This document shows positions 38,684 through 47,782 of a stretch of 64,000 nucleotides of DNA, piece after piece (the stretch's first letter is position 1; the number at the start of each line of letters is the position of its first letter). The stretch comes from CAVTWD01 sp963738325. Lineage in GTDB: Bacteria; Actinomycetota; Acidimicrobiia; Acidimicrobiales; Ilumatobacteraceae. Where the stretch lies: NCBI GenBank assembly GCA_963738325.1, contig CAVTWD010000015.1, forward strand, positions 62,001 through 126,000, written 5' to 3'. Made by a program: the position numbers and the translations under genes. The notes beneath the pieces are model-generated. The model did not search any database, had not been told where the DNA came from, and saw nothing but the letters and a program-made list of their open reading frames with translations.

Positions 38684-39898
38684 ATGAGCATCGACGACGC
38701 GCTGTACCTCGATCAATCGCTCCGGCACGAGCCCGGCCCGCTGCAGGCGCACCTCGTGGCCGAGTGCCCGCTGCACAAGGTGTCGGCCCACGACCCACCC
38801 TTCTTCGTGATCTCCCGTGACGACGACGTCCGCGCCGCCCTTCGCGACACGAGCACCTGGTCGAGTGCGGAAGGTCCCGGCGTGGAGCACCGGCTCGGTG
38901 GTGTGCTCGGATCGTCGGACCGCCCGGACCACACCCGCCAGCGCCGAGTGCTCGCGCAGGCCTTCACGCCCCTGGCCATGGCCGCGCTCGAGCCGCGCGT
39001 GGCCGCCATCGCCGATGAGATGTTCGCCGGATTCGTGGGCCGGGGGCAGGGCGACTTCGTCGACCTGTACGCCGGCCCGCTGCCCGCCATCGTGATCGCG
39101 GAGCTGCTGGGAGTGCCGGCGGTCGACCGTGATCGCTTCCGTGAGTGGTCCAACCGCATCGTGGCCGGGCTCGGGGGGGAAGATCTCGAGGAGCAGGCCC
39201 TTGCGCGCCGCGAGATGGACGTCTACCTCAGTGCCCGGCTCGAAGAGCGCCTCGACGCCCTCCGAGCCTCCCCGGGCCAGGCGCCGCCGCTCGGCACGGT
39301 GCCCGACGATCTGCTCTCCCGCATGTGCGTGGCCGCCCACGACCACGGGCTGCTCAGCCGCCACGAGATGGTGGAGCTGGCCGTGCAGATCCTGGTCGCC
39401 GGACACGAGACGACGACCTCGCTGCTCGGCCTCATCGTCCACCGGCTGATCGAGCGACCCGAGCTCCAGGCACAGGTGCGGGCCGACCGCTCCCTCATCA
39501 CGCCGCTGATCGAGGAGGCCCTGCGCTTCGACTCGCCCGTCCAAGGCCTGTTCCGCACGGCCACCCACGACGTCGACGTCTACGGCACCACGATCCCCGC
39601 CGGAACCAAGGTGCAGCTCCTCTACGCGGGAGCCAATCGCGATCCGCGGCGGTGGGAGGAGCCGGAGGCCTTCCGTCTCGATCGCGACATGGGCGTCGGG
39701 AACACCCATGTCGCTTTCGGTCACGGCATCCACTTCTGCCTCGGCGCGCCGCTGGCGCGGATGGAGGCCCGCATCTCGCTCGAGCGCATCCTGGACCAGA
39801 TGGATGACCTCGCCCTCGACGGCGAGCCGCAGCTCGTGCAACCGTTCATCCTCCGGGGTTTCCGCTCGCTTCCGTTGACGTGGTCGCCGGCCGCTTGA
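38684..39898 (+). CDS. Cytochrome P450 no. 3
   Basis: Intact 404-residue P450 of the bacterial soluble class. SSDRPDHTRQRRVLAQAFTP (helix C), ILVAGHETTTSLLGLIVHRL (I-helix, E-T-T), EEALRFDSPVQGLFRTATHD (ExxR), and the heme loop VAFGHGIHFCLGAPLARMEA. Start ATG 38684 was chosen over the ATG six bases upstream because AGGAGG lies 7 nt before it. Closely related in layout to terpene- and steroid-like CYPs. No adjacent redox partner. Confidence 0.95.
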   Translation: MSIDDALYLDQSLRHEPGPLQAHLVAECPLHKVSAHDPPFFVISRDDDVRAALRDTSTWSSAEGPGVEHRLGGVLGSSDRPDHTRQRRVLAQAFTPLAMAALEPRVAAIADEMFAGFVGRGQGDFVDLYAGPLPAIVIAELLGVPAVDRDRFREWSNRIVAGLGGEDLEEQALARREMDVYLSARLEERLDALRASPGQAPPLGTVPDDLLSRMCVAAHDHGLLSRHEMVELAVQILVAGHETTTSLLGLIVHRLIERPELQAQVRADRSLITPLIEEALRFDSPVQGLFRTATHDVDVYGTTIPAGTKVQLLYAGANRDPRRWEEPEAFRLDRDMGVGNTHVAFGHGIHFCLGAPLARMEARISLERILDQMDDLALDGEPQLVQPFILRGFRSLPLTWSPAA

Positions 39899-40024
39899 AA
39901 TCCCGGGCGGCGCCGCTGGCTGGATGACCGTCCTCGTCGGATCTCGAAGCGGCCGCGAACCGCGCCGCCGCCGCGGGCGTACCCACGGCTGTTCGACCCG
40001 AACCTGATCCACGAGGAGCCCACG

Positions 40025-40138
40025 ATGAGCACCCCCCGCACCACCCGCCCGGCGACCGCCCCTGCCTTCTTCCTGCAGCGTCCTGCGTCTGTGTGGCAGG
40101 CCGCGCTTCAGCGCCCCCGCCGGGACACCTCACAGTGA
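40025..40138 (+). CDS. Candidate small protein, 37 residues
   Basis: ATG 40025 has GAGGAG 7-8 nt upstream and encodes MSTPRTTRPATAPAFFLQRP then ASVWQAALQRPRRDTSQ, stop TGA 40138; five bases later begins a perfect hairpin (40144-40163). Basic residues flank a central hydrophobic/aromatic stretch (APAFFL, ASVWQAAL), as in short membrane-associated proteins. The pattern resembles short actinobacterial proteins with a P-A-(Y/F)-x-L-x-R-P-A-S core that I recall but cannot verify. No role can be assigned. Confidence 0.5.
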   Translation: MSTPRTTRPATAPAFFLQRPASVWQAALQRPRRDTSQ

Positions 40139-40143
40139 CGAAT

Positions 40144-40163
40144 GGGGGCCGGCGTCGGCCCCC
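40144..40163 (+). terminator. 8-bp hairpin after the small ORF
   Basis: GGGGGCCG (40144-40151) pairs exactly with CGGCCCCC (40156-40163), loop GCGT, followed by TTCG. It separates the small ORF from the next gene 23 bp away. Confidence 0.55.
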
Positions 40164-40185
40164 TTCGCCCTACAGTCCCCCAGGC

Positions 40186-40920
40186 ATGGAGATCTTCGCC
40201 GATCTGCTCGCGGAGTACGACCGCCTCGAAGGCATCCTGAACGAGCTCGCCGACGCGGCCTGGTCGGCCCCGTCGGCGGCCCCCGGTTGGACCGTGAGCG
40301 ACGTCGTACTCCATCTCGCGCAGACCGAGGAGGCCGTCATCACCTCCGTGCGCGGGCGGGACAGCCTTGCCGACCGGGGCACGCCGGCGAGCTCGGTCGA
40401 CGCCGCGGCGGCCCACCTCGTGGAGGCGGAGCGAACCGACCCCGCGGCGACGTTCGAGCGCTGGCGAGTGGCGCGGCGGGAGGCGCTGCGCGCCCTCGAG
40501 GAGGCCGATCCGCAACGACCGCTGGTCTGGGTGGCGGCGCCGCTCAAGCCGGCCACCCTCGCCACCACACGCCTGGCCGAGCACTGGGCGCACGGCCTCG
40601 ACATCACCGGCCCCCTCGACATCCCCTTCCCGGACACCGACCGCCTGCGCCACATCGCCTGGCTCGGCCACGCCACCCTCCCCTACGCCTTCGCCCTTGC
40701 CGGGCTCGAACCGCGCCCCGTGCGCTGCGAGCTGACCGCGCCCGATGGCGCCGCCACGTGGACCTACGGCCCGACCGATGCCGAGTCCAGGGTCACGGGT
40801 GCCGCCGGTGCGTTCTGCCGCGTGGGGGCGCAGCGCCTGCCTCCCGAGGAGTCCGGCCTCGACGCCTCGGGCCCTCACGCCACCGCCGCGTTGCGGGTGG
40901 TCCGCAACTACGCGAGCTGA
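40186..40920 (+). CDS. TIGR03084/DinB-like protein (mycothiol maleylpyruvate isomerase N-terminal fold)
   Basis: Intact 244-residue protein. The N-terminal four-helix domain carries WTVSDVVLHLAQTEEAVIT with the metal-ligand-type His, and later RLAEHWAHGLDITGPL supplies the second and third His of the DinB/MDMPI metal site (H-x-x-x-H spacing). The C-terminal part (TYGPTDAESRVTGAAGAFCR) is the SCP2-like half typical of TIGR03084. Thiol-linked chemistry with mycothiol is possible given the organism type, but unproven. ATG 40186. Confidence 0.85.
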   Translation: MEIFADLLAEYDRLEGILNELADAAWSAPSAAPGWTVSDVVLHLAQTEEAVITSVRGRDSLADRGTPASSVDAAAAHLVEAERTDPAATFERWRVARREALRALEEADPQRPLVWVAAPLKPATLATTRLAEHWAHGLDITGPLDIPFPDTDRLRHIAWLGHATLPYAFALAGLEPRPVRCELTAPDGAATWTYGPTDAESRVTGAAGAFCRVGAQRLPPEESGLDASGPHATAALRVVRNYAS

Positions 40921-40964
40921 GGCGCCTCCGACCGGCGGGGCGCCGCGCCGCTAGCGTCATCTCG

Positions 40965-41759
40965 GTGGGCCTGCCCGAGCTCTTCCACATCGATGGCTAC
41001 GCGTCCGTCGTCACCGGTGGCGGGCAGGGCATCGGCCGCGGCATCGCCATCGGGCTGGCCGAAGGCGGGTCCGACATCGTCGTCAATGCCCGGCGGGAAG
41101 CCGACCTCGAGGAAACGGCGCGGTTGGTCGAGCAGGCCGGCCGCCGGGCCGTGATCGTGGCCGGTGACATCCGTGCCGATGGGATGAACGAGCGGCTGGC
41201 CGACGCGTGCATCGACGCGTTCGGCCGCCTCGACGTGTGGGTGAACAACGTCGGCGGGTCTGACGAGAAGACGACGAGGCTCCTGGTCGACACGCCCGAC
41301 GACATCTGGCGCTCCCAGCTCGAGCTCAACCTCACCGCCGCCTTCCTCGGGGTGAAGGCGGCGGCCGCCCGCATGCGTGACGGTGGCTGCATCATCAACA
41401 TCGCTTCCGGTGCCGGCATGCGGGGCTCGCCGCGGACCGGGCCGTACTCGGCGGCGAAGGCGGGGATGCTCAACCTCACCCAGACGCTGGCCATCGAGCT
41501 GGCGCCGCGGATCCGGGTCAACGCGGTGTCGCCGGGCCAGGTGCCCACCGAGGCGTTCCGCGAGGTGCTCGGCGACTCTGCACCCAAGCTCGAGGAGCTG
41601 GCCGCCGCCACCCCGCTCGGGCGCCTCGGCACTCCCGCCGACATCGCCGCCGCCGTCCTCTTCCTCGTCTCGCCCGCGGCGTGCTGGATCACGGGTGAGA
41701 ACCTTCGCGTCGCGGGCGGCCGCACCGACCGCAGAGGCGGAACCGAGCGCTACGGCTGA
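40965..41759 (+). CDS. Short-chain dehydrogenase/reductase
   Basis: Intact 264-residue classical SDR from GTG 40965: YASVVTGGGQGIGRGIAIGL (cofactor motif), VWVNNVGG (variant NNAG), IINIASGAGM (Ser), YSAAKAGMLNL (Tyr-x-x-x-Lys), VNAVSPGQVPTEAF and WITGENLRVAGG. It follows the DinB-like gene by 44 bp on the same strand, and ends ~108 bp before the IS30 element. Confidence 0.92.
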   Translation: MGLPELFHIDGYASVVTGGGQGIGRGIAIGLAEGGSDIVVNARREADLEETARLVEQAGRRAVIVAGDIRADGMNERLADACIDAFGRLDVWVNNVGGSDEKTTRLLVDTPDDIWRSQLELNLTAAFLGVKAAAARMRDGGCIINIASGAGMRGSPRTGPYSAAKAGMLNLTQTLAIELAPRIRVNAVSPGQVPTEAFREVLGDSAPKLEELAAATPLGRLGTPADIAAAVLFLVSPAACWITGENLRVAGGRTDRRGGTERYG

Positions 41760-41901
41760 CAGGTGTCTGGACGACAGGCGGCTCTCCCACGTTCACGGGC
41801 CTCGCGGCGGGAGCGAATGCGATCCGCGAGCGGGCGTCGGGCCGTCTTTACAAATCCTCTGAGCCTGGGTTCAAGCGGTCGGCGCGACGGGATGGTTTCC
41901 C

Positions 41902-42300
41902 GTGCTCTCGCCTCGGGGTGAGTCGCTTCGGGCGATCGCCCGGCGGCTGGGGCGAGCGGCCTCAACGGTGTCGCGGGAGGTGGCTGACAACAAGGGCCGT
42001 CACCGCTACCGGGCCATCGACGCGCACGACCGAGCCTGGTATCGAGCTCGCCGGCCCAAGCGGTGCCTGGTGGACCGCAACGAAGTTCTCGCCAGCTTCG
42101 TCGCTGAGATGCTGCGGGCGGACTGGTACCGGCAGCACATCTCGGGGTTCCTGGCCGTGATGCACCCTCCGGGATCGGAGATGCGGGTGAGCCACGAGAC
42201 GATCTACAAGCGGTGTTCATCCAGTCCCGAGGGGCCCTGCGCAGGGAGCTGACCAAGCACCGGCCGATCCGCAAGCACAAACACCACCGCGTCAAGGGCC
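41902..42300 (+). pseudogene. IS30 transposase, 5' part
   Basis: DNA-binding region: ESLRAIARRLGRAASTVSRE (HTH), YRAIDAHDRAWYRARRPKRC, LRADWYRQHISGFLAVMHPP, RVSHETIYK. A one-base break near 42215 then gives FIQSRGALRRELTKHR. The usual ~40-50 N-terminal residues before LSPRGES are missing or frame-shifted. The homology ends at HRVKGQLR near 42300, where the foreign insert begins. The catalytic Asp/Glu residues are not in this part. Confidence 0.8.
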
Positions 42301-42439
42301 AGCTGCGCCCCCTACTGCAGCCTCGCTCGCTTCGCTCCGCTCGGCCGCAACCAATGGGCGACTCGTTGGTGGTCGGGTTGGTGTCGGGCCGGCGGGGCCG
42401 GCCCTGTGACCTTCGGTCCCGCGGCGAGAGACTGGTCGT

Positions 42440-43300
42440 GTCGAGGTCGACGTGAAGGTTCACCCGTGGGCGCGTTCGAGGACCTGCCGAACTGTTCCGA
42501 CGCGAGCGCAAGTGTCTGCACCACTACCTGTATGTGATCGACCCCGAGTTCGGGTTCATGCACGTGCGCATTCAGGGCTGGATCCCCTATGAGTGCCAGA
42601 TCTACATCAACGGCCGGCCTACGAGTGGCTGGCCCGCCAGCTCGACCGTCGCCACGTCGGCTACGTCCGCTACGACAACTCGCTGCTGGCCATCAACAGG
42701 CCCGAAGCGGCCGTGGCGCTGTGCGAGCGGTTCGCCCACAAGGCCTGGCCCCGAGTCCTCAACGCCTTCGCCCGCATGCTCAATCCGCTGCTGGCCAAAT
42801 CCGCGCCGCTGGCTACGGCGGCTACTAGTGGGTGTTGGATCAGGCCGAGATCGGCACCGACGTCATGTTCCGGACCCGGCCGCAGCTGCTGGAGCTGTGG
42901 CCCGATCTCGTGCGCCACGCCGCCCTCAACCTGGGCTCCGAGGATGTGCTGGGGTTCTTGGGTCGCAAGCTGCACCCGTCGCTGCAAGCTCAGGTGGTGA
43001 CCGATGCCAACCGTCGACCCGAGGGGTGGCGGGTCCGTCACCGCATGGCTGGCAACTGGGTGAAGGTCTACGACAAGGCGTCCGTCTTGCGGGTCGAGAC
43101 CACCATCAGCAATCCGCGTTGAGTTCAAGCTCCTGCGCGTCGTCACCAACGACGAGGGCCGGCGCCAGCGGCGGTGGTGTCCCATGCGCAAAGGCGTCAG
43201 CGACCTGTGGCGCACCTTCCAGGTCGGCATGGCCGCCAACCAGCGCTACCCCAACGCCATCTCGGCAGCACCATTGAAAGGCGAAGGCGTCAGAGCACTC
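42440..43300 (+). pseudogene. Nested fragment of a conserved uncharacterised gene (inside IS30)
   Basis: Collinear pieces in successive frames: KCLHHYLYVIDPEFGFMHVR and IQGWIPYECQIYINGR; YEWLARQLDRRHVGYVRYDN, LLAINRPEAAVALCERFAHK, AWPRVLNAFARMLNPLL; YYWVLDQAEIGTDVMFRTRP, LNLGSEDVLGFLGRKLHPSL, RRPEGWRVRHRMAGNWVKVY and DKASVLRVETTISNP; REFKLLRVVTNDEGRRQRRW, CPMRKGVSDLWRTFQVGMAA. I know this as a widespread family of ~400-450 residues without assigned function. Frame breaks near 42605, 42825 and 43118; the N-terminus is missing. The stretch 42300-42440 is not recognisable. Presence inside an IS suggests a mobile cargo or a second element, which is inference. Confidence 0.65.
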
Positions 43301-43309
43301 CACGCCTTG

Positions 43310-43820
43310 AGATCGCCGGTGCGGTCTCGATCCACGACCGGCCCCCGAAGTCGAAGATCGAGCCGTCCCGGGGCACTGGGAAGGCGACCTCCTGTTGGGC
43401 CGCGGCGTCACCCAGCTCGCCACCGTGGTCGAGCGGGCATCCCGGTTCAGCGTCCTGGTCCAGCTCGACGGGCGAGACATGGTGACCGTCGCCGAAGGAC
43501 TCGCCGCCAAGATGAACGAACCGCCGGTCGAGTTACGGAAGTCCCCCACTTGGGATCGGGGGATGGAGCTCGCTCGCCACCAAGAGGTCACGGCGTGGAC
43601 CGGACTCGCGGTCTACTTCGCCGACCCGCGCAGCCCCTGGCAGCGAGGCACCAACGAGAACACCAACGGGCTGTTGCGCCAGTACTTCCCCAAGGGCACC
43701 TCGATAGCCGGGCTCACCCACGCCGATCTCGACGCCGTCACCCTGAAGCTCAACACCCAGCCCCGCACGGCACTCGAGTACCGCACCCCGGCCACCATCC
43801 TCCAGCAGATGTTGCGCTGA
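43310..43820 (+). pseudogene. IS30 transposase, 3' part with catalytic domain
   Basis: The integrase-like core: VSIHDRPPEVEDRAVPGHWE then GDLLLGRGVTQLATVVERAS (first Asp in GDLLLG, after a break near 43345), LVQLDGRDMVTVAEGLAAKM, TWDRGMELARHQEV (second Asp), YFADPRSPWQRGTNENTNGL (catalytic Glu) and LRQYFPKGTSIAGL. All three DDE residues survive, ending EYRTPATILQQML. Separated from the HTH half by ~1 kb of foreign DNA, so the transposase is inactive as written. Confidence 0.85.
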
Positions 43821-43985
43821 CCGCTTCAACCTGCTGGGACTTATTTCGTGCGAGTGTCCTGCCGGCTCGGCTCGCGGGGTTACAGCTCTCACAGGTGCCG
43901 GCTCTCTCGCCTCACGGACGATGCTGGGACCAGCCGAGACCTTTGTTCGAGCCGCGAGCACGGCGTGGCCTGGGGATCTCGACCT

Positions 43986-44015
43986 TTGACAGATTGTCGT
44001 TCGGAGTCTTATTGT
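43986..44015 (+). promoter_or_regulatory. Sigma-70-like promoter
   Basis: TTGACA (43986-43991) and TATTGT (44010-44015) are separated by 18 bp. The -35 box is a perfect match and the -10 matches 4 of 6. It points to the RND operon, ~540 bp upstream of its first start codon, leaving a long 5' leader. Confidence 0.4.
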
Positions 44016-44226
44016 CGGGCCACTCGGCGGGGAGTCAGGCGCTTCCTGTGCGCAGGCGGGGGAGAGGGGCGCGAGATGCCTGGAGACTGACATCATCGAA
44101 TCCTAGCGGATCTTGCGCGGCCTCATGTTCCCCGGGCCTTCACCCTTGGCGCCCGAGCTCGTGTGACCGGCTCGTCAATGGCACCGGCCTTCGAGGCCGG
44201 GCCGGGGGTTCGACGCGCCCGGAAAT

Positions 44227-44270
44227 GGGGTGAATCCCCTTCGGGGGGGGTCTTCCGGAAGGAGGAAGAC
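44227..44270 (+). promoter_or_regulatory. Mutually exclusive hairpins and sequestered Shine-Dalgarno in the efflux leader
   Basis: GGGG (44227-44230) can pair with CCCC (44236-44239), but the same CCCC can instead form CCCC-TTCG-GGGG (to 44247), a stable UUCG tetraloop. Directly after, GTCTTCC (44250-44256) pairs perfectly with GGAAGAC (44264-44270), enclosing AAGGAGG. GTG 44274 downstream opens a 56-codon frame with low third-position GC. The arrangement resembles an attenuator but no known riboswitch class was recognised. Confidence 0.35.
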
Positions 44271-44556
44271 GAAGTGAGAAGCGGGTGGGCCAAGCCCTGC
44301 AACAACTCGGGACCCAGGCCATCACGGCGCGCCCATGATGCTGGCGCGGGATGGCTCGATTTGGCAACCAATCGATGGACTCAAGGCCTCGACTGGCCAC
44401 GTATCTGCTCGATCCTCCCATGCTCTGGTCACGGTATGACATGAATGCTGAGTCCCCGCTGAGAGGCAAGCAGTTCCCATCGGCGCGCTCGGGTGCTGAG
44501 CCATCACGACGCGGCCCCACAACGCATGGTTGGGACGATCCGGGAGGTCACGGACG

Positions 44557-47500
44557 ATGATGCGCTGGATCGTTGGCTCGAGCCTGAAGGCTCGACGGGG
44601 AGTGGTTGCCCTCGCAGTGGTGGTGATGGTCGTCGGGGTCTGGCAGCTCCCGCAGTCGAAGGTCGACGCCCTCCCCGAGTTCAGCCCTCCGACGGTGGAG
44701 GTCCAGACCGAGGCCCTTGGCCTCTCAGCCGAAGACGTCGAGCAGCTCGTCACCGTTCCGATGGAGCAGACCCTCTTCGACGGCCTGCCATGGCTCGACA
44801 AGATCCGCTCCGACTCGGTGCCGAGCCTTTCGTCCATCGACCTGATCTTCAAGCCGGGGACCAACCTCTACCGGGCTCGCCAGGTGGTGCAGGAGCGCCT
44901 CAGCCAGGGAGACATCCCGAGCGTGGCCAAGCCACCCCAGATGTTGCAGCCCCTTTCGTCGACGAGCCGCACGATGATGGTCGCGCTGTCGTCCGACACG
45001 CTCCCCCCGATCCAGATCGGGGTGCTGGCCCGGTGGACCATCAGGCCTCGCCTCCTCTCGGTCCCCGGCGTCGCCAACGTGGCCATCTGGGGTCAAAAGA
45101 GCGCCAGCTCCAGGTCCAGGTCGATCCGACCCGCCTCCGGGAGAAGGGGATCACGGTCGATGAAGTCGTGCGAACGACGGGGAACGCGCTGTGGGTCTCA
45201 CCGTTGACCTTCCTGCAGGCGTCGGCGCCCGGCACCGGTGGCTTCTTCGACACCGCCAACGAACGGCTCGGGATCCAGCACGTCCAGCCGATCACCGGCC
45301 CCCAGGACCTGGCCAAGGTCATCATCGAGAAGGACACTGGGGCCACCAAGCTCACCATCGGCGACGTCGCCAACGTCGTAGAGGACCACCAGCCGCTCAT
45401 CGGCGACGCCGTCGTCAACGGCCGGGAGGGCTTCATGATGGTCGTCGAGAAGACGCCAGGGGCCAACACCGGCGACGTCACGAGGGGCGTCCAGGCCGCG
45501 CTCGACGACCTCCGCCCGGCCCTCTCCGGGCTGAAGATCGACTCGAGCATCTACCGCCCGCAGACCTTCATCGATCGGGCCGTTCACAACCTCACACGGT
45601 CCGCGTGGATCGGCGCCCTGCTGGCCATCCTCGTCGTCGGGGCCTTCTTCTTCGACTGGCGCAGCGCGCTCACCAGCCTCCTGGCCATGGGCCTGTCGTT
45701 CGTCATCGCCGGGCTCGCGCTCCACGCCGCCAAGGTGACGATCAACGCCATTGTCTTCGCGGGCTTCGTCATGGCCCTCGCCGCGGTCGTCGACGACGCG
45801 ATCGCCAACGCCGACCACGTCCGGCGCCGCCTGCGCGAGAGGCGGCTCGACCAGCCCGAGGGCGTAGCACCCTCGCCCGTTGCGATCGTGGCCGAGGCGT
45901 CGCTCCAGACAGGCCGCATGCTGGTGTACGGCACGATCATCTTCGCCCTTGCCCTCCTGCCGCTGTTCTTCCTCCACGGCCTTCCCGGCGGCTCGTTCTT
46001 CTCGCCCCTGGCTGTCGCCTGCCTCGTGACGGTCGTCGCCTCGCTGGTCGTGGCCCTTGTCGTCACGCCCGCGCTGAGCCTGCTCCTCGTGCGCAAGAGT
46101 CAGGTCGAGCACCGCGAGGCGCCACTGGTTCGTCTCGTGCAACGCGGCTACGAGCGCGCCCTTGCACCGATCGTGCGCCGCCCGCTGACGGCCCTGCTCG
46201 GGGTGGTCGTCCTCACCGTGCTCGGCACGGTCATGGTGCCGATGTTCGAACACCGGCTGCTGCCGGCGTTCAAGGAGACGGAACTCCTCGTGCACTGGAA
46301 CGGCGCGCCTGGCACATCACTGACGGAGATGGACCGCATCACCGCTCGAGCCACCGAAGAACTGCGCGCGCTGCCCGGCGTCCGTGACGTCGGGGCCCAC
46401 ATCGGCCGGGCCGTCCTCGGCGATCAGGCGGTCGGCACAGACGCCGCCGAGATGTGGGTGAGCCTCGACCCCTCCGCCGACCACGACGCGACAGTCGCCG
46501 CCGTCACCCGGGTGCTCGACGGCTACCCGGGGGTGACCCACCAGGTCGAGACCTACTCCCAGGACAGGATCAACGAGGTTCTGGCCGGGCCGGGCAGCCA
46601 GGTCACGGTGCGTGTCTATGGCCAGGACTACGAGGTGCTGCAGACCAAGGCCGAACAGATCCGCAAGATTCTCGCCGGCACGAAGGGCGTCGTCAGCGAG
46701 CACGTCACGGCCCAACCCCAGGAGCCAACGATGCAGATCCAAGTCGACCTGGCGGCCGCCGCCCGCCACGGGATCAGCCCCGGTGACGTCCGCCGCGCGG
46801 CAGCCACGCTGTTGTCGGGCCTCCAGGTCGGCAGCTTGTTCCAGGATCAGAAGGTCTTCGACGTGCAGGTATGGAGCACACCGGCCACCCGCAGCAGCCT
46901 CACGAGCGTGCGCGACCTGCCCATCGACACGCCCAGTGGAACCCCGGTCCGGCTCGGCGATGTGGCCGACGTGCGAGTGGCAGCCGCCCAGCCGATCATC
47001 GAGCACGAGGACGTCTCGCGCTACCTCGACGTGGCCGCCACCGTGAAGGGCGGTGACATCGCTTCGGTTACGAGCGCCGTACGCGCCGGATTGAAGCAGA
47101 TGAGCTTCCCCCTCGAGTACCACGCCGAGGTGCTCGGCGACTACACGAGCCAGCAGAACGCGCTGCACCGGCTGTACGGCTTCTGCGTCGCGGCGGCAAT
47201 CGGCATCTTCCTCCTGCTCCAGGCCGCGTTCTCGAGCTGGCGCCTCGCCATCGTCGCCTTCGTCGCCCTGCCGCTCGCCCTCGTCGGCGGCGTGGTCGCC
47301 GCCTTCATCGACGGCGACACCTTGACGCTCGCGTCCGTCGCTGGGCTCCTTGCTGTGCTCGCCGTCGCCGTCCGGATCGGGATGACGTTCATGAGCCGAT
47401 GCGAAGACCTCCGCGACCCGAGCGCACCGATCGACGAGGTGCTCGTCATCCACGCCGCCAGGGAGCGCGTCACCCCGATCCTCATGACCGTGCTGACCAC

Positions 47501-47774
47501 GGCCGTGATCCTCGTGCCCGTGCTCGTATTCGGCGACATCGCCGGCCAGGAGATCGTCCACCCGATGGCCGTCGTCATCATCGGCGGGCTCCTCACCACG
47601 GCCCTGGTCTACTTGTTCGTCGTGCCCGGCCTGTACCTGCGCTTCGGGCCCCGGCCGGTCGCCGCCACCACGAGCAAGCCGGCCTCCCCAGCCTCGAGCT
47701 GGCCGCCCCCGAGCGCGCCGGCCCCGTTCAACGGCCAGACGCCTCCGGTGCCCGCGGCCCTGCAAAAGGAGTGA
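44557..47774 (+). CDS. CzcA/RND-family efflux pump, first copy (one frame break)
   Basis: About 1,072-residue RND transporter, probably 12 TM segments and two large extracytoplasmic loops. N-terminus MMRWIVGSSLKARRGVVALA; FPEFSPPTVEVQTEALGLSA-like entry (ALPEFSPPTVEVQTEALGLS), porter-domain region, TM4 motif GFVMALAAVVDDAIANADHV with the proton-relay Asp pair, and the C-terminal SVAGLLAVLAVAVRIGMTFM segment. The frame breaks near 45095 at AAAAG (missing G before KERQLQVQV). The C-terminal tail is Pro/Ser-rich. Proton-driven export of metals or drugs is the family role; the substrate is not clear. ATG 44557 has GGGAGG upstream. First gene of a three-gene operon. Confidence 0.92.
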
Positions 47775-47782
47775 CGACCAGG

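Larger units (their letters stand above)
41868..43831. mobile_element. IS30-family insertion sequence, degraded and interrupted
   Basis: Imperfect terminal inverted repeats bound the element: 41868-41888 (GGTTCAAGCGGTCGGCGCGAC) is complementary at 17 of 21 positions to 43811-43831. Inside, IS30 transposase sequence runs rightward from 41902 to about 42300, stops, and resumes from about 43310 to the TGA at 43820, 11 nt before the outer end of the right repeat. The ~1 kb between is unrelated. I could not identify a target duplication outside the repeats. Confidence 0.75.
43832..44556. other. Non-coding region of atypical composition before the efflux operon
   Basis: About 725 bp with visibly lower G+C and no convincing coding frame; the best open frames show poor third-position GC. 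It holds a good promoter-like pair (43986-44015), a set of short hairpins (44227-44270) with a strong Shine-Dalgarno, and a tRNA-like stem-loop that fails as a tRNA. It probably includes the leader of the RND operon and debris left by mobile elements. Confidence 0.55.

Noticed and set aside
44184..44220. tRNA-like anticodon arm (CCGGC-CTTCGAG-GCCGG) followed by a GGTTCGA sequence
   Set aside because: The anticodon-type loop and T-loop-like sequence look right, but the D-arm, spacing and acceptor stem do not fit; a mismatch in the T-stem and no 3' acceptor pairing. Not a tRNA.
44150..44300. Fragment of a group II intron
   Set aside because: GGTGAATCCCC-TTCGGGGG resembles part of a group II intron sequence, but no domain V or reverse transcriptase frame is present. 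Kept only as an unexplained leader.
44274..44444. 56-codon ORF with a strong Shine-Dalgarno as a real gene
   Set aside because: Third-position GC is far lower than in surrounding genes and the protein shows no motif; retained only as part of the leader idea.
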